From NCBI GenBank assembly GCA_035578905.1, contig JAQJVL010002171.1:1-64000 (forward strand): DNA of 64,000 nt. Direction: 5' to 3'. The notes under the pieces are model-generated. The model did no database searches, was not told the origin of the DNA, and saw only the letters and a list, made by a program, of their open reading frames with translations. Positions 16,764-26,846 of this stretch are shown here, one piece after another. Origin of the DNA: Stictocephala bisonia (lineage: Eukaryota; Arthropoda; Insecta; Hemiptera; Membracidae). Position numbers and translations under genes: made by a program. How positions within the stretch are numbered: the first letter of the stretch is position 1; the number at the start of each line of letters is the position of its first letter.

Positions 16764-19451
16764 TTATTTCAGGGGCAGAGGGAAGATCTTGACGACTGGA
16801 CGCGTGAGATGTCCGGTGGCCGTCTTGAGGTCCACGACACGGACGATGCCGTCCTTGCCAGGGTGAGTACCCGTCACTCGATCAAGAGGCCAAGTGAGGG
16901 GTGCAGAGGGGGCGTGCACAAGCACGAGGTCACCAGTCTCGATGTTATTCTTGGAGCTGGTCCATTTTGAGCGCTGTTGTAGCATGTGGATATATTCCAG
17001 GCTCCAGCGTTGCCAAATCCGCTGGTGCAAAGATTGTGTCAGTTGCCAATGTTTCAGGCGGTTGAGGGGCACTTCACTGACGTTGCGTTCAGGGACAGCT
17101 GCCAGGGTGGTACCGATCAAAAAATGACCGGGAGTCAAAGCGGTCAGATCAGAGGGATCGCTTGAGAGAGGCGTGAGAGGCCTAGAGTTAAGCATCGCCT
17201 CCACTTGAGTTGACAGAGTTATAAACTCGGGAAGGGTTAAAATGGTGTCTCCCATCACCCGTTTTAAATGGTATTTTGCCGACTTCACTGCACTTTCCCA
17301 TAATCCACCTTGATGGGGAGCAGCGGGGGGGTTAAAATGGAAGCTGATTCCATGAGGGGTGGTGAAGCGATGTATCACTTCTTGAGCAGAGGTAGAGTTG
17401 ACTTGAGTGTTGATGAGGCGACGAAGCGTGGCATCGGCACCGATGAAGTTTGTACCACAGTCGCTGTAGAGATCTGTACACAGACCGCGGCGAGACACAA
17501 AACGGGTTAGGGCGGCTATGAAACCGTCTGTAGTGAGGTCCGTGACAACTTCGAGGTGTACGGCCTTGGTCACCATACAAACAAAAATACACAAATACAC
17601 TTTTACGTGCTTGATAGAGCGAAGGGTCAACCTCTTGTTCATAAAGGGTCCACAGTATTCCATGCCGGTAGACGAAAATGGTCGAGCAGGGGTCACTCTG
17701 GAGGGGGGTAGGTCACCCATCAGGGGTGTTACGTTGCGAGATTTATTTTTAAAACAGGTCACACATTTAAAAATTCGTGAACGAATCACACTTCGGGCAC
17801 ATAAAATCCAAACAGACTGAGAGAGGAGAGCTTGTGTGAGCTGAGGTCCAGAGTGGAGGTGAGTAGTGTGGCAATGATCCACGAGCCGGTCCACAATATG
17901 GTGTTTTTTGGGCAAAAGCACAGGGTGACGGACGTCAGAGGAGAGTGAGGTGCGGCTAAGTCGGCCGCCTACGCGCAGAAGTCCATCAGCGTCGAGAAAA
18001 GGCTTCAGGCGTTGGAGTCTGGTAGTGCAGTCCCGCTGACGTTGAAGAGAAGAGATGTCCTCAGCAAACGAAGAGTCCTGGATGAGTTTAAAAATCTTGA
18101 GTCGAGCTCTGTTGAGCTCGGAGGGAGAGAGAGGGCCGTGGTGGGCCGATTTACGACAATTGCCAATGAAGCGCAGCAAGAGTGCTACGATGCGCACGAG
18201 TTTATTCCATGAGGAATAGGCGGACAGGAGATCCCATTCAGCTTGGTGAGCGGAGGTGAGGACAACCAAGGGTGTGGTCTTCATCTCTTCTGAAGCTGAG
18301 ATATCCGTGTCAGTATCGGGGTGAAGAGTAGCGTCAGGCCAATGAGAAGGTGGCATGGAGAGCCATGGTGGTCCAGTCCACCAGAGAGGGTGTTCCACCA
18401 GTTCCGAGGCGAGGATTCCTCGTGAGGCACAATCTGCTGGGTTTTCCTTGCTGGGAATATAACGCCAGCTTGAAGGAGGTATGAGTTCTTGAGTCTGAGC
18501 AACACGATTTGCCACATAGGTTTTTAGCCTATACGAAGGAGTCTGCAGCCAGGTCAGAGCTACCGTTGAGTCGCACCAGAGAAAACATTTTTGGAGGGAG
18601 AGATGTTCTTCAAAAATAGTACAGCAGTGGGCAGTCAGCTGTGCTAGGAGATGAGCAGCACACAACTCAAGACGAGGAAGGGTCACTCGCTTAAGTGGCG
18701 CTACACGTGTCTTGGCGAAGACTTGACGTACTAGAATTTCATCGTTGGCGAGCTGGCAGCGGAGATATAGGACGGCGGCAAACCCAGCTTCGGAGGCGTC
18801 GCAGAAACCATGTACTTCGATACTGAGAGCGGCAGAGAGCCGGAGAGCCCGGGGTATGGAGACCAAAGAGAGAGAGGAGAGAGTGGACACGAAGGTGGCC
18901 CACTTCGCTTGGAGATCAGGAGTCAGGGGTTCGTCCCACTGCAAACCTTGAGTCCAGAGTAATTGCATGTAGCATTTTGCTAGCATAGTGCAAGGTGCGA
19001 GGTGACCACAAGGGTCGTAGATTCTGGCAATGGTGCTGAGCACGTGCCGTTTCGTAGGGAGAGACGGGGGGACATTAAAGTCATAAGTGAAGGCATCCGT
19101 CTCCGGTGACCAGCGAAGACCCAGGATGGTGAGGTGAGGTTCATTGTGGTTTTCCAAGAAGACAGGGGTGTCCCGGTGATCCTCGGGCAGTGCCTGAAGC
19201 AGTTCGGGGGAGTTGGAGGTCCATTTTCGGAGCTCAAAATGTCCAAGTTTCAAAAGCTTGATGAGGTCCTCTTGAAGCTTCTTGGCTTCGTCCAAGATGT
19301 CTGCTCCCGACACTATGTCGTCAATATAGGTCTCGGTGGCCAGAACCTGGGCGGCCTCAGGGAAGGGGCGGCCTTCGTCCTTAGCCAGTTGATGCAAGGT
19401 CCGAATGGCCAAAAAAGGCGAGCAATTGACTCCGAAAGTGACTCGGGTCAA
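16764..19451 (-). CDS. BEL/Pao RT, RNase H and integrase
   Basis: Continues the same frame after the TAG; the first codon of this open stretch is TTG, not a real start. Domain order: RT with YIDD (residues 42-45), RNase H (HGFCDASEAGFAAVLY, about 215-235), HHCC zinc finger of integrase (HCHTTHLHSG, then CVTCFK), the integrase core and a DUF5641-like C-terminus. In the core the second Asp (YSDCGTNF) and the Glu (GGLWESAVK) are present, but the first acidic position reads Glu (codon 17658-17660) where the family normally has Asp. The terminal stop is at 16764. Confidence 0.9.
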   Translation of the reverse strand: MTRVTFGVNCSPFLAIRTLHQLAKDEGRPFPEAAQVLATETYIDDIVSGADILDEAKKLQEDLIKLLKLGHFELRKWTSNSPELLQALPEDHRDTPVFLENHNEPHLTILGLRWSPETDAFTYDFNVPPSLPTKRHVLSTIARIYDPCGHLAPCTMLAKCYMQLLWTQGLQWDEPLTPDLQAKWATFVSTLSSLSLVSIPRALRLSAALSIEVHGFCDASEAGFAAVLYLRCQLANDEILVRQVFAKTRVAPLKRVTLPRLELCAAHLLAQLTAHCCTIFEEHLSLQKCFLWCDSTVALTWLQTPSYRLKTYVANRVAQTQELIPPSSWRYIPSKENPADCASRGILASELVEHPLWWTGPPWLSMPPSHWPDATLHPDTDTDISASEEMKTTPLVVLTSAHQAEWDLLSAYSSWNKLVRIVALLLRFIGNCRKSAHHGPLSPSELNRARLKIFKLIQDSSFAEDISSLQRQRDCTTRLQRLKPFLDADGLLRVGGRLSRTSLSSDVRHPVLLPKKHHIVDRLVDHCHTTHLHSGPQLTQALLSQSVWILCARSVIRSRIFKCVTCFKNKSRNVTPLMGDLPPSRVTPARPFSSTGMEYCGPFMNKRLTLRSIKHVKVYLCIFVCMVTKAVHLEVVTDLTTDGFIAALTRFVSRRGLCTDLYSDCGTNFIGADATLRRLINTQVNSTSAQEVIHRFTTPHGISFHFNPPAAPHQGGLWESAVKSAKYHLKRVMGDTILTLPEFITLSTQVEAMLNSRPLTPLSSDPSDLTALTPGHFLIGTTLAAVPERNVSEVPLNRLKHWQLTQSLHQRIWQRWSLEYIHMLQQRSKWTSSKNNIETGDLVLVHAPSAPLTWPLDRVTGTHPGKDGIVRVVDLKTATGHLTRPVVKIFPLPLK

Positions 19452-19508
19452 TTTGAAAATAGAGAGAGGGTCTGAGGGCTGTTCCCGCCATAAAACTAGC
19501 TGAAACAG

Positions 19509-21356
19509 CTAAACCGAAGGCTGGACTAAAATTTGCAGATACATCTGACGAATATCGCACGTGAACACAATGTTGTGTGTCCGGAATTTCAGCAAAACGT
19601 CGCTGATGTTGGTTTGCAATTTGGGTCCTACTAATAGAGTGTCATTGAGGGATTGGCCACTGCTCGTTTTGCAGCTGGCATCGTAGACAACTCGCAGTTT
19701 TGAGGTGTCACCTTTGGTCTTAAGTATACCATGGTGTGGTAGAAAGTTGTGAGGGAAATTTTCTTCAAAGTCATGAACTTTTGTCATGTGGCCAGCGGCT
19801 TCGCCATCTCTCATGTATTGTACATAGAGATCACGTAGTTGAGGTTGGAGCTGGAATTTCCTTTCCAGGGAAGACAGTCGCTTCGTGGCTATTTCACGGG
19901 AGTGACCAATAGGAGGGAGGTCAGACTTGAAGGGCAGTTGGACAACATATCTTCCGTCTTCAGTCTGGCTGTGAGTGGCTGCGAAGTGTTGATCACAAGC
20001 TTCTTCCTCTTGAGACTTCCGAGTAGAGTTAGGGAGTTCTTCCTGTGTCCAGAAGCGTTGTAATGAGGAGTGAAGGTCCGCTGAGTCACATGCCGAATGA
20101 AGCGTCACGAGGTGTGAAGCAGGATAAGCAAAGGCGTCACAAGGTGCGGAGCCCATGACAACATATCCAAAGTGAGTTCCGAAGAGGTGAGGTAGGCCGG
20201 GTCCGAGTTCATGACTCTCATGAGTGAATAATCTTGGGAATAAGGCACCACCCAGGACGACATCAACACTGCCTGGCAGGTGGAAGGTAGGGTCGGCGAG
20301 GACGTAGCCCCTGGTGAGATGAAAGACCTCCGGGGCGATGGGAACTCGAGGGAGATCCGTGGTCAGGTGATCCAGGATCAGCATGGGGTGTTGTGAAGCG
20401 ATGGATAGGCCGGAGAGTGTCTCAATGTTGAGAAGAGTTTGACCTTTATTTTTGGTAATGTGGTTACCAAGCCCCGTGAGTTGAACTTCGGATTTAAACC
20501 GACGTGCGCCTAAAAGCTGTGCGGCTCGTTCTGTGATCAAATCCGTCATTGAACCGCAGTCGATCAGAGCCCGGAACACATGAGTTTTACCATGAGAAGA
20601 GGTGAGTTTTATTAAGGCTGTGCCTAATAAAACGGTAGAGTGCCAAATACGCGAGTTGGTGTGACCCTGAGCAGTCATTGTCACCGAGGTGTGAGGTGTT
20701 GCTTTATGAGTGGCTATCTCCTTAATTGGAACGGCGAGTTGAGGAGGCTTATTGCTTTGAGGAGGGGCGCTATAATTAGCATGTTTGCCCTGAGAAGTGG
20801 GAAAATGTAATAAAGTGTGATGCCTTTTATTACAAGTTTGACAGGCGCCTTGAGAGCGGCATTCCTTTATGTCATGGTTTCCCAAACAGGAAATACAACG
20901 CCTATGGTCTTTTACCATGCGCTGACGATCATGAGGAGATTTTTCACGGAAAGCTGCACAAGAGTAAATTTTATGTCCGCTTGAGTTACAAGCAAAACAT
21001 AATGCCATGGTAGGCTTGCCTTGAGAAGTGGCAGAGGGAGGTTGAGAGGGGTTAGAATGTGCAGTGACCATACTGACATCGCTAGTGCGGAAGTGCACCT
21101 TTTTAGGCGCGAAGGCCTTGAGGTTTGAGTGCGCGGGCTTTGAGTGAGAGGTGCTGTGAAGGTTAGCATCCTCCGTTTGTGAACATTCCAAATTCAGAAA
21201 TTTGATAATATCTGTTACGCCAGGTAACGAGCGTGAAGAGGCTTCCTCATCGGAATAGGTGCGAAACCCTTCAAGTTTTTTGCGCAGATCATTATCCATC
21301 TTGCGCAACAGGAGTGCAGACAAAAGTGGATTGTCATCGGTGACGTTGCATTCCAA
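19509..21356 (-). CDS. BEL/Pao zinc knuckles, protease and RT start
   Basis: Same frame as the gag segment; no ATG is present at its start, so it is not an independent gene. It carries three Cys/His knuckles (CFACNSSGHKIYSC; CISCLGNHDIKEC; CQTCNKRHH), a retropepsin-like site (LIDCGSMTDLI) and the beginning of the reverse transcriptase with the first catalytic aspartate in FTCDIRQMYLQI. It ends at a TAG (19509-19511) in the middle of the RT domain. Confidence 0.88.
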   Translation of the reverse strand: MECNVTDDNPLLSALLLRKMDNDLRKKLEGFRTYSDEEASSRSLPGVTDIIKFLNLECSQTEDANLHSTSHSKPAHSNLKAFAPKKVHFRTSDVSMVTAHSNPSQPPSATSQGKPTMALCFACNSSGHKIYSCAAFREKSPHDRQRMVKDHRRCISCLGNHDIKECRSQGACQTCNKRHHTLLHFPTSQGKHANYSAPPQSNKPPQLAVPIKEIATHKATPHTSVTMTAQGHTNSRIWHSTVLLGTALIKLTSSHGKTHVFRALIDCGSMTDLITERAAQLLGARRFKSEVQLTGLGNHITKNKGQTLLNIETLSGLSIASQHPMLILDHLTTDLPRVPIAPEVFHLTRGYVLADPTFHLPGSVDVVLGGALFPRLFTHESHELGPGLPHLFGTHFGYVVMGSAPCDAFAYPASHLVTLHSACDSADLHSSLQRFWTQEELPNSTRKSQEEEACDQHFAATHSQTEDGRYVVQLPFKSDLPPIGHSREIATKRLSSLERKFQLQPQLRDLYVQYMRDGEAAGHMTKVHDFEENFPHNFLPHHGILKTKGDTSKLRVVYDASCKTSSGQSLNDTLLVGPKLQTNISDVLLKFRTHNIVFTCDIRQMYLQILVQPSV

Positions 21357-21362
21357 GGCATT

Positions 21363-22106
21363 TTAAGCTTGGGAATGTTCCGTAAAGAGATTCACAAATG
21401 AGCGCAATCCCTTGAGAGAGGTGGCGGTTATGTTGGGTAAATCCAACAGCTGGTTGAGGTGGAGAGATTGCAGTCTTCTCGAGTTGTGGTAACGTTCTCT
21501 CAGCAGGTTATATGCTACCAGGTAGTTGGCCGCTGTGAGATTTAGGCTTTTCACCAGATTAAGCGGCTCGTTACTGAGCACGCTTAGAAGGTATTGGAAT
21601 TTCATCACGCTCGAAAGGGTAGCGTTTCTGTGTATTGTAGTGTCAAACAAATTGATGAAACTGGTCCAAGTGAGGTGGTCACCCGAAAATTTCTGCAAAT
21701 CGAGTTGGGGCAGGCGGACATGAGAAACAGGGGATTGAGAGGCGGCTGAAGCATCACTAAGAGCAGAGGGTGTGTTAGGCACTTCGGGAGGTAATAATAC
21801 TTCAATGGTTGCGGAGATGAAAGAGAACAAAGACTCTATGTCGTCCTGATCACGTGACAAAGTATCATCAGGGATAGGATCATTTTCGATAAACAAAGCC
21901 CTTTGGTGGTTGTTTTCAAACTCAGCCTTCTTTTTCCTGATTTCATTGGCATAGGCAGCAAGTTGCTTTAGTTGGACGGGAGTAAGCGGTTCGTCAGTCT
22001 GGGCTAGCTCATCAACAGCGGTCTTCAGTTTAGTAAACCGAGTTTTGGTCAATAACGTGGACCGGGTGTAGATAGCAGAGGTAAATTCTCCAACTTTGGG
22101 AGCCAT
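21363..22106 (-). CDS. BEL/Pao gag N-terminal segment
   Basis: Starts at a true ATG (22104-22106), 1.27 kb inside the 5' LTR, and runs 247 codons to a TAA at 21363-21365. The sequence fits the DUF1759-type gag domain of BEL/Pao elements, with a charged coiled-coil-like start and the block FSGDHLTWTSFINLFD. The stop falls before the zinc knuckles, which continue in the same frame, so it looks like a nonsense mutation rather than a natural gag end. Confidence 0.85.
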   Translation of the reverse strand: MAPKVGEFTSAIYTRSTLLTKTRFTKLKTAVDELAQTDEPLTPVQLKQLAAYANEIRKKKAEFENNHQRALFIENDPIPDDTLSRDQDDIESLFSFISATIEVLLPPEVPNTPSALSDASAASQSPVSHVRLPQLDLQKFSGDHLTWTSFINLFDTTIHRNATLSSVMKFQYLLSVLSNEPLNLVKSLNLTAANYLVAYNLLRERYHNSRRLQSLHLNQLLDLPNITATSLKGLRSFVNLFTEHSQA

Positions 22107-23373
22107 CTTCAGAGATGTAAAACACTGAGTTACTTTAAATCAATAAAAGACAAATCCAATCCCCAGAGTGAGAGAAGTCCACAAAATATTCTTGAGTTCA
22201 CTGAGGCGTAGAGGTCATATAGCCAACGAACATAGAGTAGGCCTATGGTATCATATGTAAACACAGTGCAAAACCTAAATTAAGAATAAAAAAAATACAA
22301 TAAAATATTTTTATGCAACAACAAAAGACAATGGCGTCGGGAGACGTGATGTGTGAATAATAATTAAAAATATTCACCTGAGGACAAGTTGACTGTGATT
22401 ACAGAGACTACAATTCAACAATAAAAATAAATTATACTGGTCATGTAGCAATTTACAATCACTTGAGTCAGGAGACTTGAGGTGTCAAAATAATGAACTA
22501 TTACGACAAGAGGTGTCAATTGTAATGGCACAAAACAAAATTAACCTACTGCCAAAAAATGACGAGTGTAAAACAATAAGTTTTAATTAAAACCCTAATA
22601 TAAGAAAAATAGCTACAGTATTATTAACTTGTTAGCTTTGAGTGTTAACAATGTATACAACCAGAGGGAGAGAGCAGTAAATCTATAACTATACAAAACA
22701 CAGCTTATTGAAGGGCCCTATGTCATATGTAAACAAAAGATTTCAAACAAAATACAAGTTTTGTTTCAGCTAAGTTTTGTTAAAATAAACAAAAACTCCT
22801 TTTAATTACAGTGAGAGAAAGTGTTAAGTATTTCATATAACCATTTGAATATGTTCAATAATATTTGAAAACAAGAGGATCCAAAAAACCTAATATATAA
22901 ACAAGTGTCGCGAAAGGTACAAGTTTTTACGTTAACTTTCGTTAAAATAAAGAAATCAATTTAAACACAATATAATACAGTATAACATTCTTAAATAATC
23001 ATAGAAAGTCTAAGCCAGCTGAGTTAAACATCAAACAATCAAATGTAAATAAGTCACATAAACAATAACAATGGGAAGTGACAGTTGTGTTTTGACAGAT
23101 GTCAGCTGTGCTGCCTAGTGCAGCTTTGATCGTAATGGCACTGGCAGTGGAGGCTAGAATGGCGGGGAGGTAAATACGCGGGAATGTCACAATGGGAAAC
23201 ACCACGTGCAGCCAAATTCGCGGGCACTTAATTTCGCTGATTAGCAAATATCGAGTTTGAGAGTTATTGAGGCAAAGTTCACACATAAAACTTTATGAGA
23301 GAGTTTTTTAAGAGTTTGTTGAGAGGTTGTGAGAGCGATTTGAACTGTTTTTGTCCACAGAACGGTGTCAATT
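22107..23373 (-). other. BEL/Pao untranslated leader
   Basis: Sequence between primer-binding site and gag ATG, transcribed with the element. Small reading frames here have no recognisable domains. Confidence 0.7.
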
Positions 23374-23393
23374 CATCCGTCTCGTAAGGACCA
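23374..23393 (-). other. Primer-binding site
   Basis: Read on the minus strand directly after the 5' LTR the sequence starts TGGTCCTTACGAGACG, as expected for pairing with the CCA-ended 3' terminus of a tRNA. I did not identify which tRNA. Confidence 0.75.
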
Positions 23394-24105
23394 TGTTTGG
23401 AGACCGTGAGAGAATGAGATTTTTATCACGTTAATTATAGAGTACACATAAAATACATAGGAGCGAAGGACCACTTAATATTAACCGATTAAGACGGTGA
23501 GGGGTTTTATGTCACCAGCAAATATATATAGATATATAAAGCAGACAGTACCTTGAGCTGATATACGGCGAAAGTCTAACCCACACTTGGCTGGTCGTCG
23601 GCTGGGTAGTCCACAGCTGCGTGATGACCCCGGGACGAGCACTAGAAGAAGAAGAGAGAAGTTCTTGTAGAGGAATGAGCCCGAAGACACAGGGATTGTC
23701 ACACACACACTATCTTGAAGTCCACACACTCACACCACAGTGGCACTTACACGGAGCGAGAGGTGGAAAAACTACATGAATATACGGTGACAATTATGAA
23801 CAAATGAGGTTGTTACAATTATAACAAATTATAAACTAGCACGAGGTGGAGGAAGCCCACGACATACATAACGACTGTACGTGGCGAGAGTGTGATACGC
23901 ACTGGGACTGTGGCTGTCTTTTCGCGGCAAGGGAAGAGGGGATTTTGCGCGGTTTTTTTACAAGAAAAGAGAGGGGGAAACCTTCTAACCTCCAATGCTA
24001 TATTGCCCAAGTGATACCAACATACAAAATAATATAACATAAATTGAAGACCCTTAAAAATAACAGATATATATATACTTGTGCTAAACTTAAGAATACC
24101 AAACA
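23394..24105 (-). repeat. BEL/Pao 5' LTR
   Basis: 712 bp. It should carry the element promoter for minus-strand transcription. It directly abuts the TGG primer-binding site on its inner side and the TAATT duplication on its outer side. Confidence 0.95.
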
Positions 24106-24345
24106 TAATTTGTGCTTCTACAATTAGAATATTCAATAACCTTCCACCACGTCTTAGTGCTCAGTCCTCGTTAAAGAATTTTAGAAAGATGTCAGAGGAT
24201 TTTCTCTTAACTAAGGAACATTTCTCAATAAGTGCCTTCCTAGTAGATAAGGAAATATTGTAAATATATTATAGTGTTGTTTGTATATTTGACTGTTGTC
24301 ATGCAATGTTCAATTGTTAATTGGCAATAAAAGATTTTGATTTGA
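24106..24345 (+). pseudogene. Jockey-like LINE, 3' end after BEL insertion
   Basis: Continues the frame broken at 15962 and reads IFNNLPPRLSAQSSLKNFRK, then EDFLLTKEHFSISAFL, ending at TAA 24261-24263. This is the usual C-terminal helix of jockey/CR1 proteins. A short 3' UTR ends in GCAATAAAAGATTTTGATTT. Confidence 0.78.
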
Positions 24346-25320
24346 CTTTCTCAGATAGCGTTAGTTTAGAGAAAGTATTGTGATCGTAAAAAAATTTTTT
24401 TACCTGTTGGTCTAAAAATCCGTTTTAGGGTCTCCCGAACCCAAAAAAGTGGGGTTTTCGAAAATTATTTTTGGTGTCTGTCCGTATGTGATGTCTGTCT
24501 GTGTATGTGCAGTTCGCTGGAGACTAAACGGATGGATCAATTTTTGTGAAATTTGGTATTTTTCAATTTAAAAATAATTTATGCGAAAAAACATTCAAAA
24601 TAGAATTTTATCAAAAACAGCTCTAACGATTTTGATTAAATTTTCAGAAAAGACATCAATTAATTACAATTTAAACTATTTTAGTATAAACCTCATTAAC
24701 TTGACTAGTTTTTGAGCTATGGCTGAACAACATATTTGGTGATCAAACTGGTAATTTTTAGTTTTAATTTTTTAGTATTTACTATGGGGGAAAGTTTGTG
24801 CCAATTCTTTGGAACCTTTTATTATATTTTAATCAATAAATTTACTTGACCGTTCCATTGACTAAGTATCGATATTGCTAATTGTTAATGCACTTATGTG
24901 TCTTATAAAAAAAAATCTGGTTAGCCGTTTTAAATAAAACTGGTAAATGAAGTGATTAGTACAAAAATTCCAAGTAATGCTATTAGTATTGTACTTTGTA
25001 ATTTGAACAATACTGTTCCATAATCCAAAACTACAAATATACTAACTACAACTTATACTCTCAATAATATTAGTTAATTGTGCAAGTTTTCGTTCCATAA
25101 TAAGAAGTAAGACTACAAATGTTCACAAAAGTATTAGTGTATACTAATAACTTATAATTTGTACAAATCTTCATTTACTATTATTTAACGTAGGTTATTT
25201 GCATTGTGCTTCGTATTCACTTCGTATTGTGCTCAAAGATTTAGGCGTACTTAATAATACAGCATTACGTCATTTATCATTTTAGTTTATACTATTTCAT
25301 TCACTACATATATATTTTTT
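24346..25320. other. Repeat-like non-coding sequence
   Basis: The part at 24430-24570 (GTCTGTCCGTATGTGATG, then AATTTTTGTGAAATTTGG) has the wording typical of dispersed insect transposon termini, but I could not find matching ends. The rest to 25320 is AT-rich and may be the 5' flank of the Harbinger remnant. Confidence 0.35.
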
Positions 25321-25324
25321 AATT

Positions 25325-26153
25325 ATGTTACAAGATTTACTTTTCGATTCATTTAGTGAAGAAGAAATGCTTGAAAATGTTAGTAGGAGAAGGCAGATTT
25401 ACAGACAACGCATCAACTTGTGTTTTGAATCAGAGACTGAATGCTTTTGTTTTACACCTTTACCTTTACTTTCCTCTTCGCCACCACTCTCCTCAAGACA
25501 GGGGGCATGTCAGTTTTCTTCGGGCACAGCCCAGGATTGTACCAGGATTGGTCAAGTCTATGGAAAAGAGATTGGACCAGGATTGGTCAAGTCTATGGTT
25601 GGACAGGATAGCTTACAATCCATGTTTAGTATGTGTTATTTTATTTGTTCGTGTATATATTAAAGAATTCTTCTTTTGTATAACATGGATATGCTGTTAA
25701 ATATGCAAATAGAGATTTTTTTAATTTGGTTTTGTTTTGTCTTAGTATTTTTATGTTGTTTGGGAGATGATTAAAAAACTTTATACCTATATATACATAA
25801 TGCCTGCAGTAAAACTGAAATAATTATTGCAAGCAATTGGGCCTGTGCTTGCTCATGAGACATCCAAAGGAGGTACTTTAACCGTTAAGCAGCAAATTTG
25901 CATTGGCTTGGAAGTAGCTCCCAATATCACACTATAGCTAATATGCATGGTGTTAGAAAAGCTACAGTTTACCGTACTGTAAAGAGTGTTGTATTTGCTA
26001 TCAATCAAATTTTGTTTCTTAACGTTGTTTCGGCCAGAAAATATTGCAGAAGATGTCAACAAGTTCTTTAGCGTTACCAGTTTTCCTTATATAATTGGAG
26101 TTGTTGATAGTTGCCTGATAACAATAGACGCACCTTCTGAAACCAGTAGGTGC
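25325..26153 (+). pseudogene. Harbinger (HARBI1-like) transposase remnant
   Basis: Broken frames give FDSFSEEEMLENVSRRRQIY, then LLQAIGPVLAHETSKGGTLT and VKQQICIGL, then NIAEDVNKFFSV, FPYIIGVVDSCLITIDAPSE. These are the N-terminal helices and the first catalytic Asp block (family: IGxxDGxxIxIxAP) of PIF/Harbinger nucleases; here the Gly after Asp is Ser. At least three frame breaks are present. The DUF7869 transposon begins right after this piece. Confidence 0.72.
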
Positions 26154-26157
26154 ATTT

Positions 26158-26189
26158 CTGTGAGTAGATGGCAAAAGCTGATAAGTCAT
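26158..26189 (+). repeat. Left terminal inverted repeat
   Basis: 32 bp reading CTGTGAGTAGATGGCAAAAG inward and on to AAGTCAT. The right repeat differs only by A for G in the GGCAAAA part. Confidence 0.88.
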
Positions 26190-26846
26190 GTTTTGCAAAT
26201 TTTTCAGGAGAGCAATTTTAAAGTTTGCGCATTTAGGAAAAATCATCTGTTACATTATTTGATCCAAATTTTATATCAATCCATGCAGCTGTTATTTAGA
26301 TATCTAAAAACAAAAAATTATTGCTTAACCATTTTAGTTTGATTTGTTATTAGCATTTTAATAAATTTTGTCAAAGATGTCATGTTTTGTCATCTGCCAT
26401 ATGACTCAAACTGCTATACAATCAGATAGGGAAATCATACTTAATTTATTGTATGGATAGAGATTAAGTCTATGGTTATTTTCTAAGCAATCACTTATTA
26501 TTCTAAATGGGTTTATATGTATTTGGGTAGTTTGCAGTTTATTTTAAGCAAGGAAAAAAGTATAAAACGTTTAGTTTGAAAGGCTTTATGACAATAATAG
26601 GCCGACTCAGTAATAATAGTTGGTTTTAATAAAATTCAGTCTTACATCAGTCTTTACAAGTTATATTTTTTAACTAACGTATTGAGTTGAGAAAGACAAA
26701 TTATTTAAAAAAATATTCTAAGAGAAAAAAACAACAGCTGAGTAAAACTAAACTTATTCTTCCTTTTAAAAGTCTGTATTATTAAACTTATTCTTCATAA
26801 CCCAAGTGTAAACACCATTACTTCCTTTTCTTCACAAAGATAAAAA

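Larger units (their letters stand above)
15963..24105 (-). mobile_element. BEL/Pao LTR retrotransposon
   Basis: An 8.1-kb element on the minus strand with two LTRs of 711 and 712 bp, each TG...CA, flanked by a 5-bp duplication TAATT (15958-15962, 24106-24110). The LTRs differ by about four substitutions and one base in a T-run, so insertion was recent. Next to the 5' LTR lies a TGG-type primer site (23374-23393) and next to the 3' LTR a purine tract (16674-16690). A 1.3-kb leader precedes gag-pol. The coding frame has two in-frame stops. Confidence 0.95.

Noticed and set aside
17310..17820. Plus-strand frames opposite the BEL pol gene
   Set aside because: Shadows of the minus-strand polyprotein without any recognisable domain.
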